A stretch of DNA of 64,000 bases from Arthrobacter sp. Y81. Its GTDB lineage: Bacteria > Actinomycetota > Actinomycetes > Actinomycetales > Micrococcaceae. Position numbers and translations under genes: made by a program. Under the pieces are notes generated by a model. That model searched no databases and was not told where the DNA came from. It worked only from the letters and a program-made list of their open reading frames with translations. The DNA lies in contig NZ_PJIL01000001.1 of NCBI RefSeq assembly GCF_002929335.1, positions 372,001 through 436,000 on the forward strand. The letters run 5' to 3'. Below, piece by piece: positions 54,413-62,836 of this stretch (position 1 is the first letter of the stretch; every line of letters starts with the position of its first letter).

Positions 54413-56103
54413 CCATCAACATCGACAAACACGGCACCGGTCCGGTCCTGGATATTGAGCACCTGAAGGTCACTTTCGCCACCGATGCCGGGGACGTCTA
54501 TGCGGTCAAGGACGTCAGCCTGGAGGTCAACCCGGGCGAAGTGGTGGCGATCGTCGGCGAGTCGGGCTCCGGCAAGACCGTGACGGCGAAAACCATCCTT
54601 GGCCTCCTCCCGGAGACCGCCATCAGCTCCGGCGCGGTGCTGATCAACGGGAACAACGTCATCAGCGTCAGTCCCTCCAAGCTGCGGCAGATCCGCGGCC
54701 GGGACGTTGCCATGGTGTTCCAGGAGCCCTCCACGGCACTGAACCCCGTCTTCACCGTGGGGTGGCAGATAGCCGAAGGAATCCGCGCGCATGCGGGCGG
54801 CACGGGCAAACGCGTATCGGCCAAGGAAGCCAAGGTCCGGGCAATCGAAGCTCTCCGCAAGGTGGGCATCCCGGACCCTGAAAACCGCGTGGACTACTAT
54901 CCCCACCAGTTTTCCGGCGGCCAGAAACAGCGTGTGGTCATCGCCGCGGCGCTCGCGCTCAATCCGGGGCTGATTGTGGCCGACGAACCCACGACCGCCC
55001 TGGACGTCACCGTCCAGGCGGAGATCCTCCAGCTGCTGCGGGACCTGCGGGACAAATACGGCACGTCGATCGTCCTGATCACCCACAACATGGGTGTGGT
55101 GGCCGACCTCGCCGACCGGGTGGTGGTGATGTACCAGGGCGACGTCGTCGAAGAGGCACCTGCCAAGGTGCTGTTTGCGGAGCCGAAGCAGGAATACACC
55201 CGGAAGTTGCTGGCAGCCGTGCCGCACCTGGGCCGGAACTCCGCCTCCCAGGGAATGACCACGCGGGCACACCAGGACCGGAAGGTCCTCGTTGAAGCCA
55301 AGGGCCTGACCATTGAATACCCGGGCAGGCTGGGAAGTCCAAGCTTCAAGGCCGTGGACGGCGTCAGCTTCACGCTGTCCGAGGGCGAAGTGTTCGGGCT
55401 GGTGGGTGAATCAGGGTCCGGCAAGACCACCATCGGTCGTGCCATCGCGGGCCTGAACCGCACCACCGGCGGCAGCCTTAAAGTGCTGGGCTACGAGATG
55501 CTGAACCTCAAGGAGCGGACGTTCAAACCCCTCCGCAAGGACATCGGGTTCGTGTTCCAGGACCCGGCGGCTTCGTTCAACCCGCAGCTGACCATCGGTG
55601 ACTGCGTTGCCGAGCCGCTGATCATCCATAGCAATCCGACGCCTGCCCAGGCGCGGAAACGCGTTGGCGAGCTGCTCGAGTCGGTGCAGTTGCCGGCGTC
55701 GTACGCTGACCGCTTCCCGCATGAACTCTCCGGCGGGCAGCGGCAGCGCGCATCACTGGCCCGTGCCCTGATCCTGAACCCCAAACTGCTGATTGCCGAC
55801 GAGCCCACCTCGGCCCTGGACGTGTCTGTTCAGGCGGTGGTGCTGGAACTGTTCAAGGACATCCAGCAGGAGTTCGGGTTCGCCGCACTGTTCATCAGCC
55901 ACGACCTGGCGGTCGTGGACATCCTGTCCCATTGGGTTGGTGTGCTCTACAAGGGCAAGCTCGTGGAGCAGGGACTTGGCACCCAGGTCATGGGCGCCCC
56001 GCAACATGACTACACACGGAAGCTCATCGCGTCGCTGCCGGTGCCCGATCCGGACGAACAGGCGAAACGCCGGGAAGCGAACCGCTCGCTGCTTGCCGGT
56101 TAG
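54409..56103 (+). CDS. ABC transporter ATPase with two fused nucleotide-binding domains (DppD-DppF type)
   Basis: A 564-residue protein with two complete ATPase domains. Domain 1 has GESGSGKT (50-57), FSGGQKQR (168-175) and ADEPTTALD (from 191). Domain 2 has GESGSGKT (333-340), then LSGGQRQRASLARAL and ADEPTSALD. Both end in the oligopeptide-type C-terminal region (EYTRKLLAAVPHL, DYTRKLIASLPVP). In E. coli these are two separate proteins, DppD and DppF; the fusion is common in actinobacteria. It powers the two permeases, with which it overlaps by ATGA. A terminator follows. Confidence 0.93.
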   Translation: MTINIDKHGTGPVLDIEHLKVTFATDAGDVYAVKDVSLEVNPGEVVAIVGESGSGKTVTAKTILGLLPETAISSGAVLINGNNVISVSPSKLRQIRGRDVAMVFQEPSTALNPVFTVGWQIAEGIRAHAGGTGKRVSAKEAKVRAIEALRKVGIPDPENRVDYYPHQFSGGQKQRVVIAAALALNPGLIVADEPTTALDVTVQAEILQLLRDLRDKYGTSIVLITHNMGVVADLADRVVVMYQGDVVEEAPAKVLFAEPKQEYTRKLLAAVPHLGRNSASQGMTTRAHQDRKVLVEAKGLTIEYPGRLGSPSFKAVDGVSFTLSEGEVFGLVGESGSGKTTIGRAIAGLNRTTGGSLKVLGYEMLNLKERTFKPLRKDIGFVFQDPAASFNPQLTIGDCVAEPLIIHSNPTPAQARKRVGELLESVQLPASYADRFPHELSGGQRQRASLARALILNPKLLIADEPTSALDVSVQAVVLELFKDIQQEFGFAALFISHDLAVVDILSHWVGVLYKGKLVEQGLGTQVMGAPQHDYTRKLIASLPVPDPDEQAKRREANRSLLAG

Positions 56104-56121
56104 TTCCAGTCCCGGGTGAAG

Positions 56122-56154
56122 ATGCCCGCCGTCCACTGTGGGCGGCGGGCATTT
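56122..56154 (+). terminator. Terminator of the ABC importer operon
   Basis: ATGCCCGCCG (56122-56131) pairs with CGGCGGGCAT (56143-56152), with further pairs inside, and TTT overlapping the end. Confidence 0.8.
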
Positions 56155-56215
56155 CCGTCCCTCCGACAACGTTTCGCGGACGCTTAACAGCCACGGGCAT
56201 TTAGCGCGGTGCCCA

Positions 56216-56221
56216 TAGACT
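56216..56221 (+). promoter_or_regulatory. -10 box of a predicted leaderless chorismate mutase mRNA
   Basis: TAGACT ends 6 bases before the ATG at 56228. GGAG in the gap is too close to the ATG to be a normal ribosome site. Confidence 0.45.
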
Positions 56222-56227
56222 GGAGCC

Positions 56228-56671
56228 ATGACCGAGCAGAACCAAGATCTTTCAGACGCCGAATCCTACGACCCCTCAGCCAGCTCATTGGCCGGACAGG
56301 TGGACCAATCGGTGATGGCGGAACTGCTGTCCATCCGGTCCAGCATCGACAACATCGACGCCACCCTTGTCTTCCTCCTGGCCGAGCGGTTCAAGGCCAC
56401 CCAGAAGGTCGGATTCCTCAAAGCGGCGCACAAGCTCCCGGCAGGGGACCCCGGCCGGGAGACCGCCCAGATCGCACGGCTGCGCCGCCTCGCCGAGGAA
56501 GCGCACCTGGACCCGGCCTTTGCGGAAAAGTTCCTGAACTTCATCATCGGCGAGGTCATCAGGCACCACGAAGCCATCGCCGAGGACCACCAGGCCGCGG
56601 AGAACAATGGAGCCGCCGCCAGCCAGCCGCGGCTTTCGCAGGCCGCCCCATCCACCGCCGTCGACGCCTAG
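56228..56671 (+). CDS. Chorismate mutase, AroQ type
   Basis: A 147-residue protein with an all-helical AroQ domain at about 30-120: MAELLSIRSSIDNIDATLVFLLAERF, KATQKVGFLKA and the C-terminal FLNFIIGEVIRHHEAI. It converts chorismate to prephenate for phenylalanine and tyrosine. It has no signal peptide, so it is the cytoplasmic form. The Asp/Ser-rich N-terminus and Ala/Gln tail are unstructured. In many actinobacteria this small mutase is activated by complex formation with DAHP synthase (known of the family). The next gene starts 4 bases after its stop. Confidence 0.88.
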   Translation: MTEQNQDLSDAESYDPSASSLAGQVDQSVMAELLSIRSSIDNIDATLVFLLAERFKATQKVGFLKAAHKLPAGDPGRETAQIARLRRLAEEAHLDPAFAEKFLNFIIGEVIRHHEAIAEDHQAAENNGAAASQPRLSQAAPSTAVDA

Positions 56672-56674
56672 GCC

Positions 56675-57793
56675 ATGCCGGAATCGAACCGCTCAAGGGC
56701 TGGCGGACAGGACCCCCGGAACCAGCACCCCCGGAACCCTGATTCCCGCAGCGCGGAAGCCGGCGTCATCGAAACCCGCCAAGTCACGGCCACCGCCTTG
56801 GGGCCGTGGCCGGGAGAAGACCCGCTGGAGTCAACCCGGATCGTTCGCGGTGAGCTCGGCAGCCCGCATCTGCCGTTCCTTGTGGAGCTCCCGGACCGCG
56901 GCGTCGGTTCGGATGCGCTCGGCAGGACGGCCTCGCTCCTGGTTGACCTTTCGGTCGACGTCCAGCCCTACGGGTGGCGGATCGTGGACCGTCCCGGGCG
57001 GGACCTGATGAAGGCGAAGTCGGCGCTCTCCACGGACGTCAACGTCCTCGCCGATGTCGCTGGGATGGAAGAGAGCCCGGCGCGGGACTTCAAGGTCCAA
57101 CTGCGCGGACCGCTCAGCCTGGCCGCGGGCCTGCACCTCCACAACGGTGAACGGGCTTTGATCGACTACGGCGCCCGACGCGACATCGCCGAATCGCTGG
57201 CAGCCGGCGTCGGTGATTTCCTGGCCCGGGTGGGCACGGCTGTTCCCGGGGCACGATTGGTTGTCCAGATCGATGAACCTGACATCGCCGCCGTCCTGGC
57301 CGGAACGATTCCCACTTCCAGCGGATACCGGACCTTGCGGTCGGTGCCGGGCCAGGAAGTGACAGAATCGTGGCGGCTGGTGATCGACGCGATCAGGGCC
57401 GCCGGCGCTGTGGAAACGGTCATTGCGGTTGCCGAAATCGAGGCGCCCTTTGAGCGAATTTTCTCTTCTGGGGCGGACGGGATCGCCGTCCCGCTGAAGG
57501 CGCTCACCTCCCGGCAATGGGAAGAGCTCGCCGGTGCAGTCGAGGCGGGGAAGAGCCTATGGGCCGGTGTGCTGCCGGTGAACGACGCGTCAGCTGCCCT
57601 GCCACGTGTCCAGGATGCAGTGGAGAACGTGTGGCGGCCCTGGCGCCAGCTGGGTCTTCCCGCCTCCGCGCTCGACTCCATCCGCGTGACGCCGTCCGCG
57701 GGGCTGGCGGGGCACACGCCGTCGTCCGCCACCGCTGTCCTGACCCGACTGACCCAAGTGGCGGACGGGCTCAACCAGCTGGCGCTCGGCTAG
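56675..57793 (+). CDS. MetE C-terminal-like (cobalamin-independent methionine synthase fold) protein
   Basis: A 372-residue protein resembling the actinobacterial MetE-like family that includes Rv3015c (recalled). Recognisable parts are TATALGPWPGEDPLESTRIVRGELG at the start, the core FKVQLRGPLSLAAGLHLHNGE, VVQIDEPDIAAVLAG and LPVNDASAALP. The zinc ligands expected in true MetE (His, Cys and a second Cys) are not evident, and the sequence has no cysteine, so methionine synthase activity is unlikely. The first ~30 residues are Pro/Asn/Arg-rich. It is co-transcribed with chorismate mutase and in mycobacteria lies next to ligA. Confidence 0.72.
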   Translation: MPESNRSRAGGQDPRNQHPRNPDSRSAEAGVIETRQVTATALGPWPGEDPLESTRIVRGELGSPHLPFLVELPDRGVGSDALGRTASLLVDLSVDVQPYGWRIVDRPGRDLMKAKSALSTDVNVLADVAGMEESPARDFKVQLRGPLSLAAGLHLHNGERALIDYGARRDIAESLAAGVGDFLARVGTAVPGARLVVQIDEPDIAAVLAGTIPTSSGYRTLRSVPGQEVTESWRLVIDAIRAAGAVETVIAVAEIEAPFERIFSSGADGIAVPLKALTSRQWEELAGAVEAGKSLWAGVLPVNDASAALPRVQDAVENVWRPWRQLGLPASALDSIRVTPSAGLAGHTPSSATAVLTRLTQVADGLNQLALG

Positions 57794-58503
57794 ACGCGGC
57801 TCTCCCACCTGTCCGGCCGGGCGTAGCCCGGGAGATGGCCGGGCGCCGTGGCGGCGCCCGGGTAGGAACGGAGCCGGTAATCGAAGCTCCCCGCGTAGAC
57901 CAGGACGAGGCCCAGTTGCGGCTGGATCACCTTGACCTGGATCCGGTGCTTTCCGTGGCTGCCCTCCGACGGTTCCCACCACTGCTCCGCGTACGCCTTG
58001 GCGTCCACGGCGGCCGGTAGCGGGATCCGCAAGGCACCCAGGAAAAGCCGGGAGGCCTCGGAAACACCCCGGAGCCGCCCGTCGGCGGTCACGCTGAGAT
58101 GCAGGTCGGTGACGAGGCGGCGGTAGCGGCCCACGTAATCGACCAGTCCCGGGTTGCTTCGGGACTCATCGAAGCTGGTGGTGTCATGGAACAGCCGCGT
58201 CCGTCCGGGAAACTGGATCTCACGTCTGGCAGTGAGGCTCGACCGGCCGAACGGATCGAGGTGCGCGTGGTTTTCGATCCGGAACGGAATACGCTCACCG
58301 TACTCCGGGAAGAACGCTTCCTCCCCGCTGGTGAGCCGCAACAACGGCCGCAACCACTGCTGCCGGCACCCGACGACGTCGAACACCCCCTCACCCACAC
58401 CGTAGCGTCCCGACCCGGGAGCCAGGGAAAAGTACTCCTGCAGCTCGGGCTGGAGCCGGGCGAAATCGCTGCCCAGGGCACGTTCATAGATAGGCGTGTT
58501 CAA
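57790..58503 (-). CDS. DUF4166-domain protein
   Basis: A 237-residue soluble protein of the DUF4166 kind: IYERALGSDFARLQPELQEYF at the start, a GEGVFDVVGCRQQWLRPLLRL block and an end with FDYRLRSYP. The function of this domain is unknown; it is sometimes fused to saccharopine-dehydrogenase-like proteins. The TTG start has GGAGGC 4 bases upstream. It follows the DUF58 gene by 43 bases on the same strand and may be the last gene of the MoxR operon. Its end overlaps the convergent MetE-like gene by 4 bases. Confidence 0.72.
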   Translation of the reverse strand: MNTPIYERALGSDFARLQPELQEYFSLAPGSGRYGVGEGVFDVVGCRQQWLRPLLRLTSGEEAFFPEYGERIPFRIENHAHLDPFGRSSLTARREIQFPGRTRLFHDTTSFDESRSNPGLVDYVGRYRRLVTDLHLSVTADGRLRGVSEASRLFLGALRIPLPAAVDAKAYAEQWWEPSEGSHGKHRIQVKVIQPQLGLVLVYAGSFDYRLRSYPGAATAPGHLPGYARPDRWESRV

Positions 58504-58546
58504 GGTAGCCTCCTGCTTTCCGACAGAACAGTTTTCGACAGATCAG

Positions 58547-59839
58547 TCACAGTCGTCCCGCAGCCTTGAGCCGGATGTAGGCGTCCGCGAGGGCCGGCGG
58601 CAGTTGGTGCGGTTCGGCGTCGACCACTTCGACGCCCATTTGGCGGAGCTGGATGGCTACAGCCTCGCGTTCCAGCAGCGCGCGTTCGGCTGCTGCCGCG
58701 CGGAACACCTGTGTCGCCGTCCCGCGTTCTTTTTGCATAGTGCCCAGCATGGGGTCCCGCACCGAGGCAACCACCACAACATGCTGCTGCGCCAGTTGCG
58801 CCGCCATCGGGAGCAGTCCCTCCTCGGGCGCGCCGCCGTCCAGCGGGGTCAGCAGCACCACGAGGGAGCGGTGCGCGGAGATCTGCCGGATCTGGCCCGG
58901 GACCTGGCTCCAGTCCAGCTCGATGAGCTCCGGTTCCAGCGGCGCCATGGCCTGCACGAGCTGTCCCAGCAGGTTGCCTTTTGACGCAGAGCCCGCCCGC
59001 CCGCGGGTCCGCCGGTCGAAGGCGAAGAAATCCACTCGGTCGCCGCCACGTTCCGCGAGGACGGCTAGCAGCAGGGCCGCCTCGATTCCGGTGTCAAGGC
59101 GCGGCTCGTCGTCGATCCTCGCAGCAGCCGTCCGGGACGTGTCCAGCATGATCACCACGCGCCGGTCCCGTTCAGGCCGCCAGGTACGGACGACGACGGC
59201 GGACCGCCGCGCTGTGGCGCGCCAGTCTATGGAACGCACGTCATCGCCGCGGACGTAGTCGCGGAGCGAATCGAATTCGGTGCCGGCGCCCCTGATCTGG
59301 ACCGCGGCCCTTCCATCGAGCTCACGCAGCTTACGGAGCTTGGACGGAAGGTGGCGCCGCGAATGGAACGGCGGGAGCACCCGGATTGCGCCGGGACAGG
59401 GGAGGGTCCGCTGCCGCGCGGCCAGCCGCAGCGGACCGAAGGCGCGGAGGGTCACATGCGGAGCCTTGAGGTCGCCCCGGCGGGCAGGCCGGAGCGTCAC
59501 CGTCATGCGCCGCCGCTCGCCGGCCGGAACGTCCACCCGCTGGCGCGGATTCTGTGCACCCGCCGATGGCTGCCACGCGTCGCGCACCAGGGCACGGAGC
59601 GTTCGGTTCCCGGTGTTCCCGATCGTCAGGACGGATTCGGTGCTTGCGCTGAGCGTGACATTGCCCGGCAAAGTGCGGTCCAGGGTGACCTTCCGGAGCG
59701 ATGCCGCAATGGAGAGGTCCAGGAGCAGCAAGGCGCAGAGGGCGAGGCAGACCAGCAGAACCGTGCCCCAGCCGGGGAACAGCATCACCGGCACCAGCCC
59801 CGCCAGTGCCAGAAGTACGAACCGTCCTGAAATGGCCAT
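58547..59839 (-). CDS. DUF58-domain membrane protein
   Basis: 430 residues from the ATG at 59839, which shares bases with the MoxR stop (TGATG). Two membrane segments lie near the start (FVLLALAGLVPVMLF and TVLLVCLALCALLLLDL). The DUF58 signature GTEFDSLRDYVRGDDVRSIDWRATAR-like region follows, then a von Willebrand A-like fold with VVIMLDTSRT (Asp-x-Ser metal-site remnant). Such proteins act with MoxR ATPases in envelope or metal-centre maturation. It is the fifth visible gene of the operon. Confidence 0.87.
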   Translation of the reverse strand: MAISGRFVLLALAGLVPVMLFPGWGTVLLVCLALCALLLLDLSIAASLRKVTLDRTLPGNVTLSASTESVLTIGNTGNRTLRALVRDAWQPSAGAQNPRQRVDVPAGERRRMTVTLRPARRGDLKAPHVTLRAFGPLRLAARQRTLPCPGAIRVLPPFHSRRHLPSKLRKLRELDGRAAVQIRGAGTEFDSLRDYVRGDDVRSIDWRATARRSAVVVRTWRPERDRRVVIMLDTSRTAAARIDDEPRLDTGIEAALLLAVLAERGGDRVDFFAFDRRTRGRAGSASKGNLLGQLVQAMAPLEPELIELDWSQVPGQIRQISAHRSLVVLLTPLDGGAPEEGLLPMAAQLAQQHVVVVASVRDPMLGTMQKERGTATQVFRAAAAERALLEREAVAIQLRQMGVEVVDAEPHQLPPALADAYIRLKAAGRL

Positions 59840-60867
59840 CAGCGCGGAACGGGCACGGATGCCAGGATGCTGGCGAGGACGCCGTCCACGTGCACGCCGT
59901 CCATCTGCGCTTCGGGCTGCAGCGCCACCCGGTGGCGCAGGCAGGGGAGCGCCAGTGCCTTGACGTCGTCCGGTGTCACGAAATGCCGTCCGGACAGCCA
60001 CGCCCACGCGCGGGCGGCGCTCAGCAGGGCCGTTGCGCCGCGCGGGGACACGCCCAGCTGGAAGGAGGGTGCGGCACGGGTGGCCCTGGCAATGTCCACG
60101 ATGTAAGCCGCGACTTCCGGCGCCACCTCCACCGCAGCCACTGCCTGGCGAGCCTGCTCCAGTTCGGCAGCGCCTGCCACCGCGCGGACACCGGCCGCAG
60201 CCAGGTTCCTGGAATCGAAGCCGGCCGCATGCCTGCGGATGACCTCAATTTCGTCCGCCCGCCCCGGCAGCGGCATGGCGAGCTTGAGCAGGAAACGGTC
60301 CAGCTGGGCTTCGGGCAGGGGATAGGTGCCCTCGTACTCCACCGGGTTCTGGGTGGCAGCGACGATGAACGGCACGGGAAGCGGCCGAGAGACACCGTCC
60401 GCCGATACCTGGCGTTCCTCCATGGCTTCCAGCAGGGACGCCTGCGTCTTCGGCGGCGTCCTGTTGATTTCATCTGCCAGCAGGATGTTGGTGAAAACCG
60501 GGCCTTCCCGGAAGCTAAATTCGGAGGTCCGGGAGTCGAAGACCAGCGAGCCGGTGATGTCGCCGGGCATCAGGTCCGGGGTGAACTGGACGCGCTTGGT
60601 GTCCAGGCTCAGGGCCGCGGACAGCGTGCGGACCAGCAAGGTCTTGGCCACACCGGGAACCCCTTCGAGCAGCACGTGCCCGCGGCACAGCAGGGCGATC
60701 AGCAGCCCCGTGACGGTGGCGTCCTGGCCAACCACTGCCTTTGCGACCTCGTGACGCACATCGAGCAGGGCCTGTCGGACGGGATCCGTGCCGGTGGTGG
60801 CCTCCGCCGTTGCAAGGGCAGGGCCGCCGGGGCCGCCCTGAATGAATCCGTTGGTCTGCTCACTCAT
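59839..60867 (-). CDS. MoxR-family AAA+ ATPase
   Basis: 342 residues from the ATG at 60867. Walker A is GVPGVAKT (69-76), Walker B LLADEINR (129-136), and the sensor region PVPFIVAATQNPVEYEGTYPLPEAQLDRF is the MoxR/RavA hallmark. It is a chaperone-like ATPase expected to work with the DUF58 protein next door. The start overlaps the DUF4350 stop (ATGA). The order membrane protein, DUF4129, DUF4350, MoxR, DUF58 parallels the moxR2 cluster of mycobacteria as recalled. Confidence 0.92.
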   Translation of the reverse strand: MSEQTNGFIQGGPGGPALATAEATTGTDPVRQALLDVRHEVAKAVVGQDATVTGLLIALLCRGHVLLEGVPGVAKTLLVRTLSAALSLDTKRVQFTPDLMPGDITGSLVFDSRTSEFSFREGPVFTNILLADEINRTPPKTQASLLEAMEERQVSADGVSRPLPVPFIVAATQNPVEYEGTYPLPEAQLDRFLLKLAMPLPGRADEIEVIRRHAAGFDSRNLAAAGVRAVAGAAELEQARQAVAAVEVAPEVAAYIVDIARATRAAPSFQLGVSPRGATALLSAARAWAWLSGRHFVTPDDVKALALPCLRHRVALQPEAQMDGVHVDGVLASILASVPVPR

Positions 60868-62117
60868 CGGGCGGTTACCTCTTTCTCTAGGGTGTCCAGC
60901 TGCTGGGCCCAACGGACCAGCTCGCTTTCAGTTCGGGGACGGGCCTCCAGCACGCGGGCCGTCTGTTCAGCCGGGCGCCCAAGGTGCCGGGCTGCGGCGT
61001 CGACGATGGCCGTAGACTCAGCGTCCGGTCCCAGCCGGAGGACCCGCGCGAGCCGGACCAGCGTGCCCGCCCTGAGGTTGTCGGCCGCCCGGTCCACGGC
61101 GTGGGAGTCATGGTATAGCCGGGCGCGGCCCTCGGCGGTCTCAACGGCCTTGACCACGACCGGCAGCGGCTCGAAGACCAGTGGCCCCAGCCGGCGACCC
61201 CGCCAGACCATCGCCAGCACCGCCACCAGGGCAAGCCACGGGCCGAGGAAGGCCACCCACGGCGGGGCCAGCTCATCCAGGGTCTTCGGCGCGTCCGCAG
61301 TGGTGACATCCGCAATGCCGGGGAGATACCAGACAAGATGGTCCGAGCCCCCGAGGGTCCGCAGCACAAGCGCGGCGTTGCCTTGTTCATCGAGCCGGCC
61401 GTTACTGATGATCTGCGTACTGCCCAGCACCACCAGCCGGCCGTCGTCGCTGGTTGCATACAGCCCGCCAAGGCCTTCCGAGGGCTCATAGCAAGGGCGG
61501 TCGGCCTGGTAGAGGTACGCGGACTCCGCAGTGACCGCTCCGGCGGTGGCGGGATCATCCGTCCCGCAGCCGGGATCCAGCGTGGCAACCCCCGCCGGGA
61601 CAACTCCGGCGGGGCGGATGTCACCGCCGAGGGCGCTGAGCGCGTTCAGCCTGGGAGTCACCACGACCAGCCTGTCCGTGGCCTGCTGCAAATCCTGAAG
61701 CTGTTCGCGGTCCAGGTAGCCGTTTCGGTCGTAGAGGAGCAAAGTTGTTCCGCTGCTGTCCCCACTGTCCTCGGACGTGTCCCCGAACGCACTGTGCTCG
61801 GACGTACTGTCCAGGGCGGACATCGTTGCCGCGAAGTTGTCGGTCTGGCGGACCTCCACGCCCTGGTTTCCCAGTATTTCGGCTACGGCCCTCGCCCCGT
61901 CCGGGGCTGCGTTTCGCGTGGACAGGGCAACGGTGTCGCCGCGGGGCGAAAGCTGGGCAAAAATTGTCAGCGCCACACCCAGCGCGAAGACCATGCCGAT
62001 GAAGGTCCACGTACGGTGCCGGCGGATCCATGCCCTGATGGTTTGGCCGGCGAGGCCATTTCCAGCGGCAGGCCCCGGCGATGCAGGCCGGCTCTCCGAC
62101 TCAAGTACGGGCCTCAT
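60864..62117 (-). CDS. DUF4350-domain membrane protein
   Basis: A 417-residue protein with a membrane segment at about 38-56 (TFIGMVFALGVALTIFAQL) and a second near 285-303 (VAFLGPWLALVAVLAMVW). Between them is the DUF4350 domain (NAAPDGARAVAEILGNQGVEVRQT, then LVVLGSTQIISNGRLDEQGNAAL) facing outward. The C-terminal 110 residues are cytoplasmic and helical. The domain has a glutamine amidotransferase-like fold in related proteins, without known activity. Both ends overlap neighbours by ATGA, so translation is coupled. Confidence 0.82.
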   Translation of the reverse strand: MRPVLESESRPASPGPAAGNGLAGQTIRAWIRRHRTWTFIGMVFALGVALTIFAQLSPRGDTVALSTRNAAPDGARAVAEILGNQGVEVRQTDNFAATMSALDSTSEHSAFGDTSEDSGDSSGTTLLLYDRNGYLDREQLQDLQQATDRLVVVTPRLNALSALGGDIRPAGVVPAGVATLDPGCGTDDPATAGAVTAESAYLYQADRPCYEPSEGLGGLYATSDDGRLVVLGSTQIISNGRLDEQGNAALVLRTLGGSDHLVWYLPGIADVTTADAPKTLDELAPPWVAFLGPWLALVAVLAMVWRGRRLGPLVFEPLPVVVKAVETAEGRARLYHDSHAVDRAADNLRAGTLVRLARVLRLGPDAESTAIVDAAARHLGRPAEQTARVLEARPRTESELVRWAQQLDTLEKEVTAR

Positions 62118-62836
62118 AACGGCAGCGCCAGGCGGTCCGCGGCCGGCCGGCCAAAGTCGGGCTTTGCGGATTCGAGAAGCTGATCCAGCCCCACCATGTC
62201 GGCGTGATCCCTGGCGGTGGCGTCCTCGCTGCCGTACCGAACAGCGTCGAATTGATCGGCGGCCCGGCGCAGCTGCGCGGCACAGCCGCCGAAGGCGCCG
62301 GCCAGCTGGCCGGCCACCTCGTCCGCCGTCCGGCCCGGCAGCGGGTCGATCACCGTTCGCTCCTCAGCGGACCGGACGATGGCCCTGAACTGTTCGACGA
62401 CGGCGGTTCGCCAGTCGGAGCGTGCTGCCGCGGCTGCCGCGAGCCGCCGGTATTCCGCCGGGCTGATGGAGGGATCGGCGTCGACGACGTCTCCGGCCGG
62501 GCGGCGGCGGGCGTTCAGCCGGGGGCGCGCGAGGAGGATGGCCACTGCAATGAGGATCACGATGGTCACCCCGATGGCCGGTACGGCGACGCCGCTGTCA
62601 ATTGCGGGGTCGCCGCTATTGAGCGATCGGAGCCAGTCCGTGAATTGCCGCCACAGATCGGTCAGCCAGTCCGGTTGTGCGTCCCGGTACACGGGCTTGG
62701 ACAGTTCTTCGGCGGCCCACCTGCTGGCCTCCTGCCTGTCGGGCTCCACTGGAGGTTCAGCTGGCGTCCGGCCGGCGGCCGAATGCAGGACCGTACCCAC
62801 CGCGGATGCCGCCTCGGAAAGGGCCGGCCGGCTCAT
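62114..62836 (-). CDS. DUF4129-domain membrane protein
   Basis: 240 residues from the ATG at 62836 (the longer open frame is Arg-rich and not protein-like). One membrane segment lies at about 91-109 (VTIVILIAVAILLARPRL). The C-terminal DUF4129 part follows, with SPAEYRRLAAAAAARSDWRTAVVEQFRAI and the end motif TADEVA and GLDQLLESAKP. Function is unknown; the domain is regularly coded with MoxR, DUF58 and transglutaminase-like proteins. Overlaps on both sides are ATGA. Confidence 0.85.
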   Translation of the reverse strand: MSRPALSEAASAVGTVLHSAAGRTPAEPPVEPDRQEASRWAAEELSKPVYRDAQPDWLTDLWRQFTDWLRSLNSGDPAIDSGVAVPAIGVTIVILIAVAILLARPRLNARRRPAGDVVDADPSISPAEYRRLAAAAAARSDWRTAVVEQFRAIVRSAEERTVIDPLPGRTADEVAGQLAGAFGGCAAQLRRAADQFDAVRYGSEDATARDHADMVGLDQLLESAKPDFGRPAADRLALPL

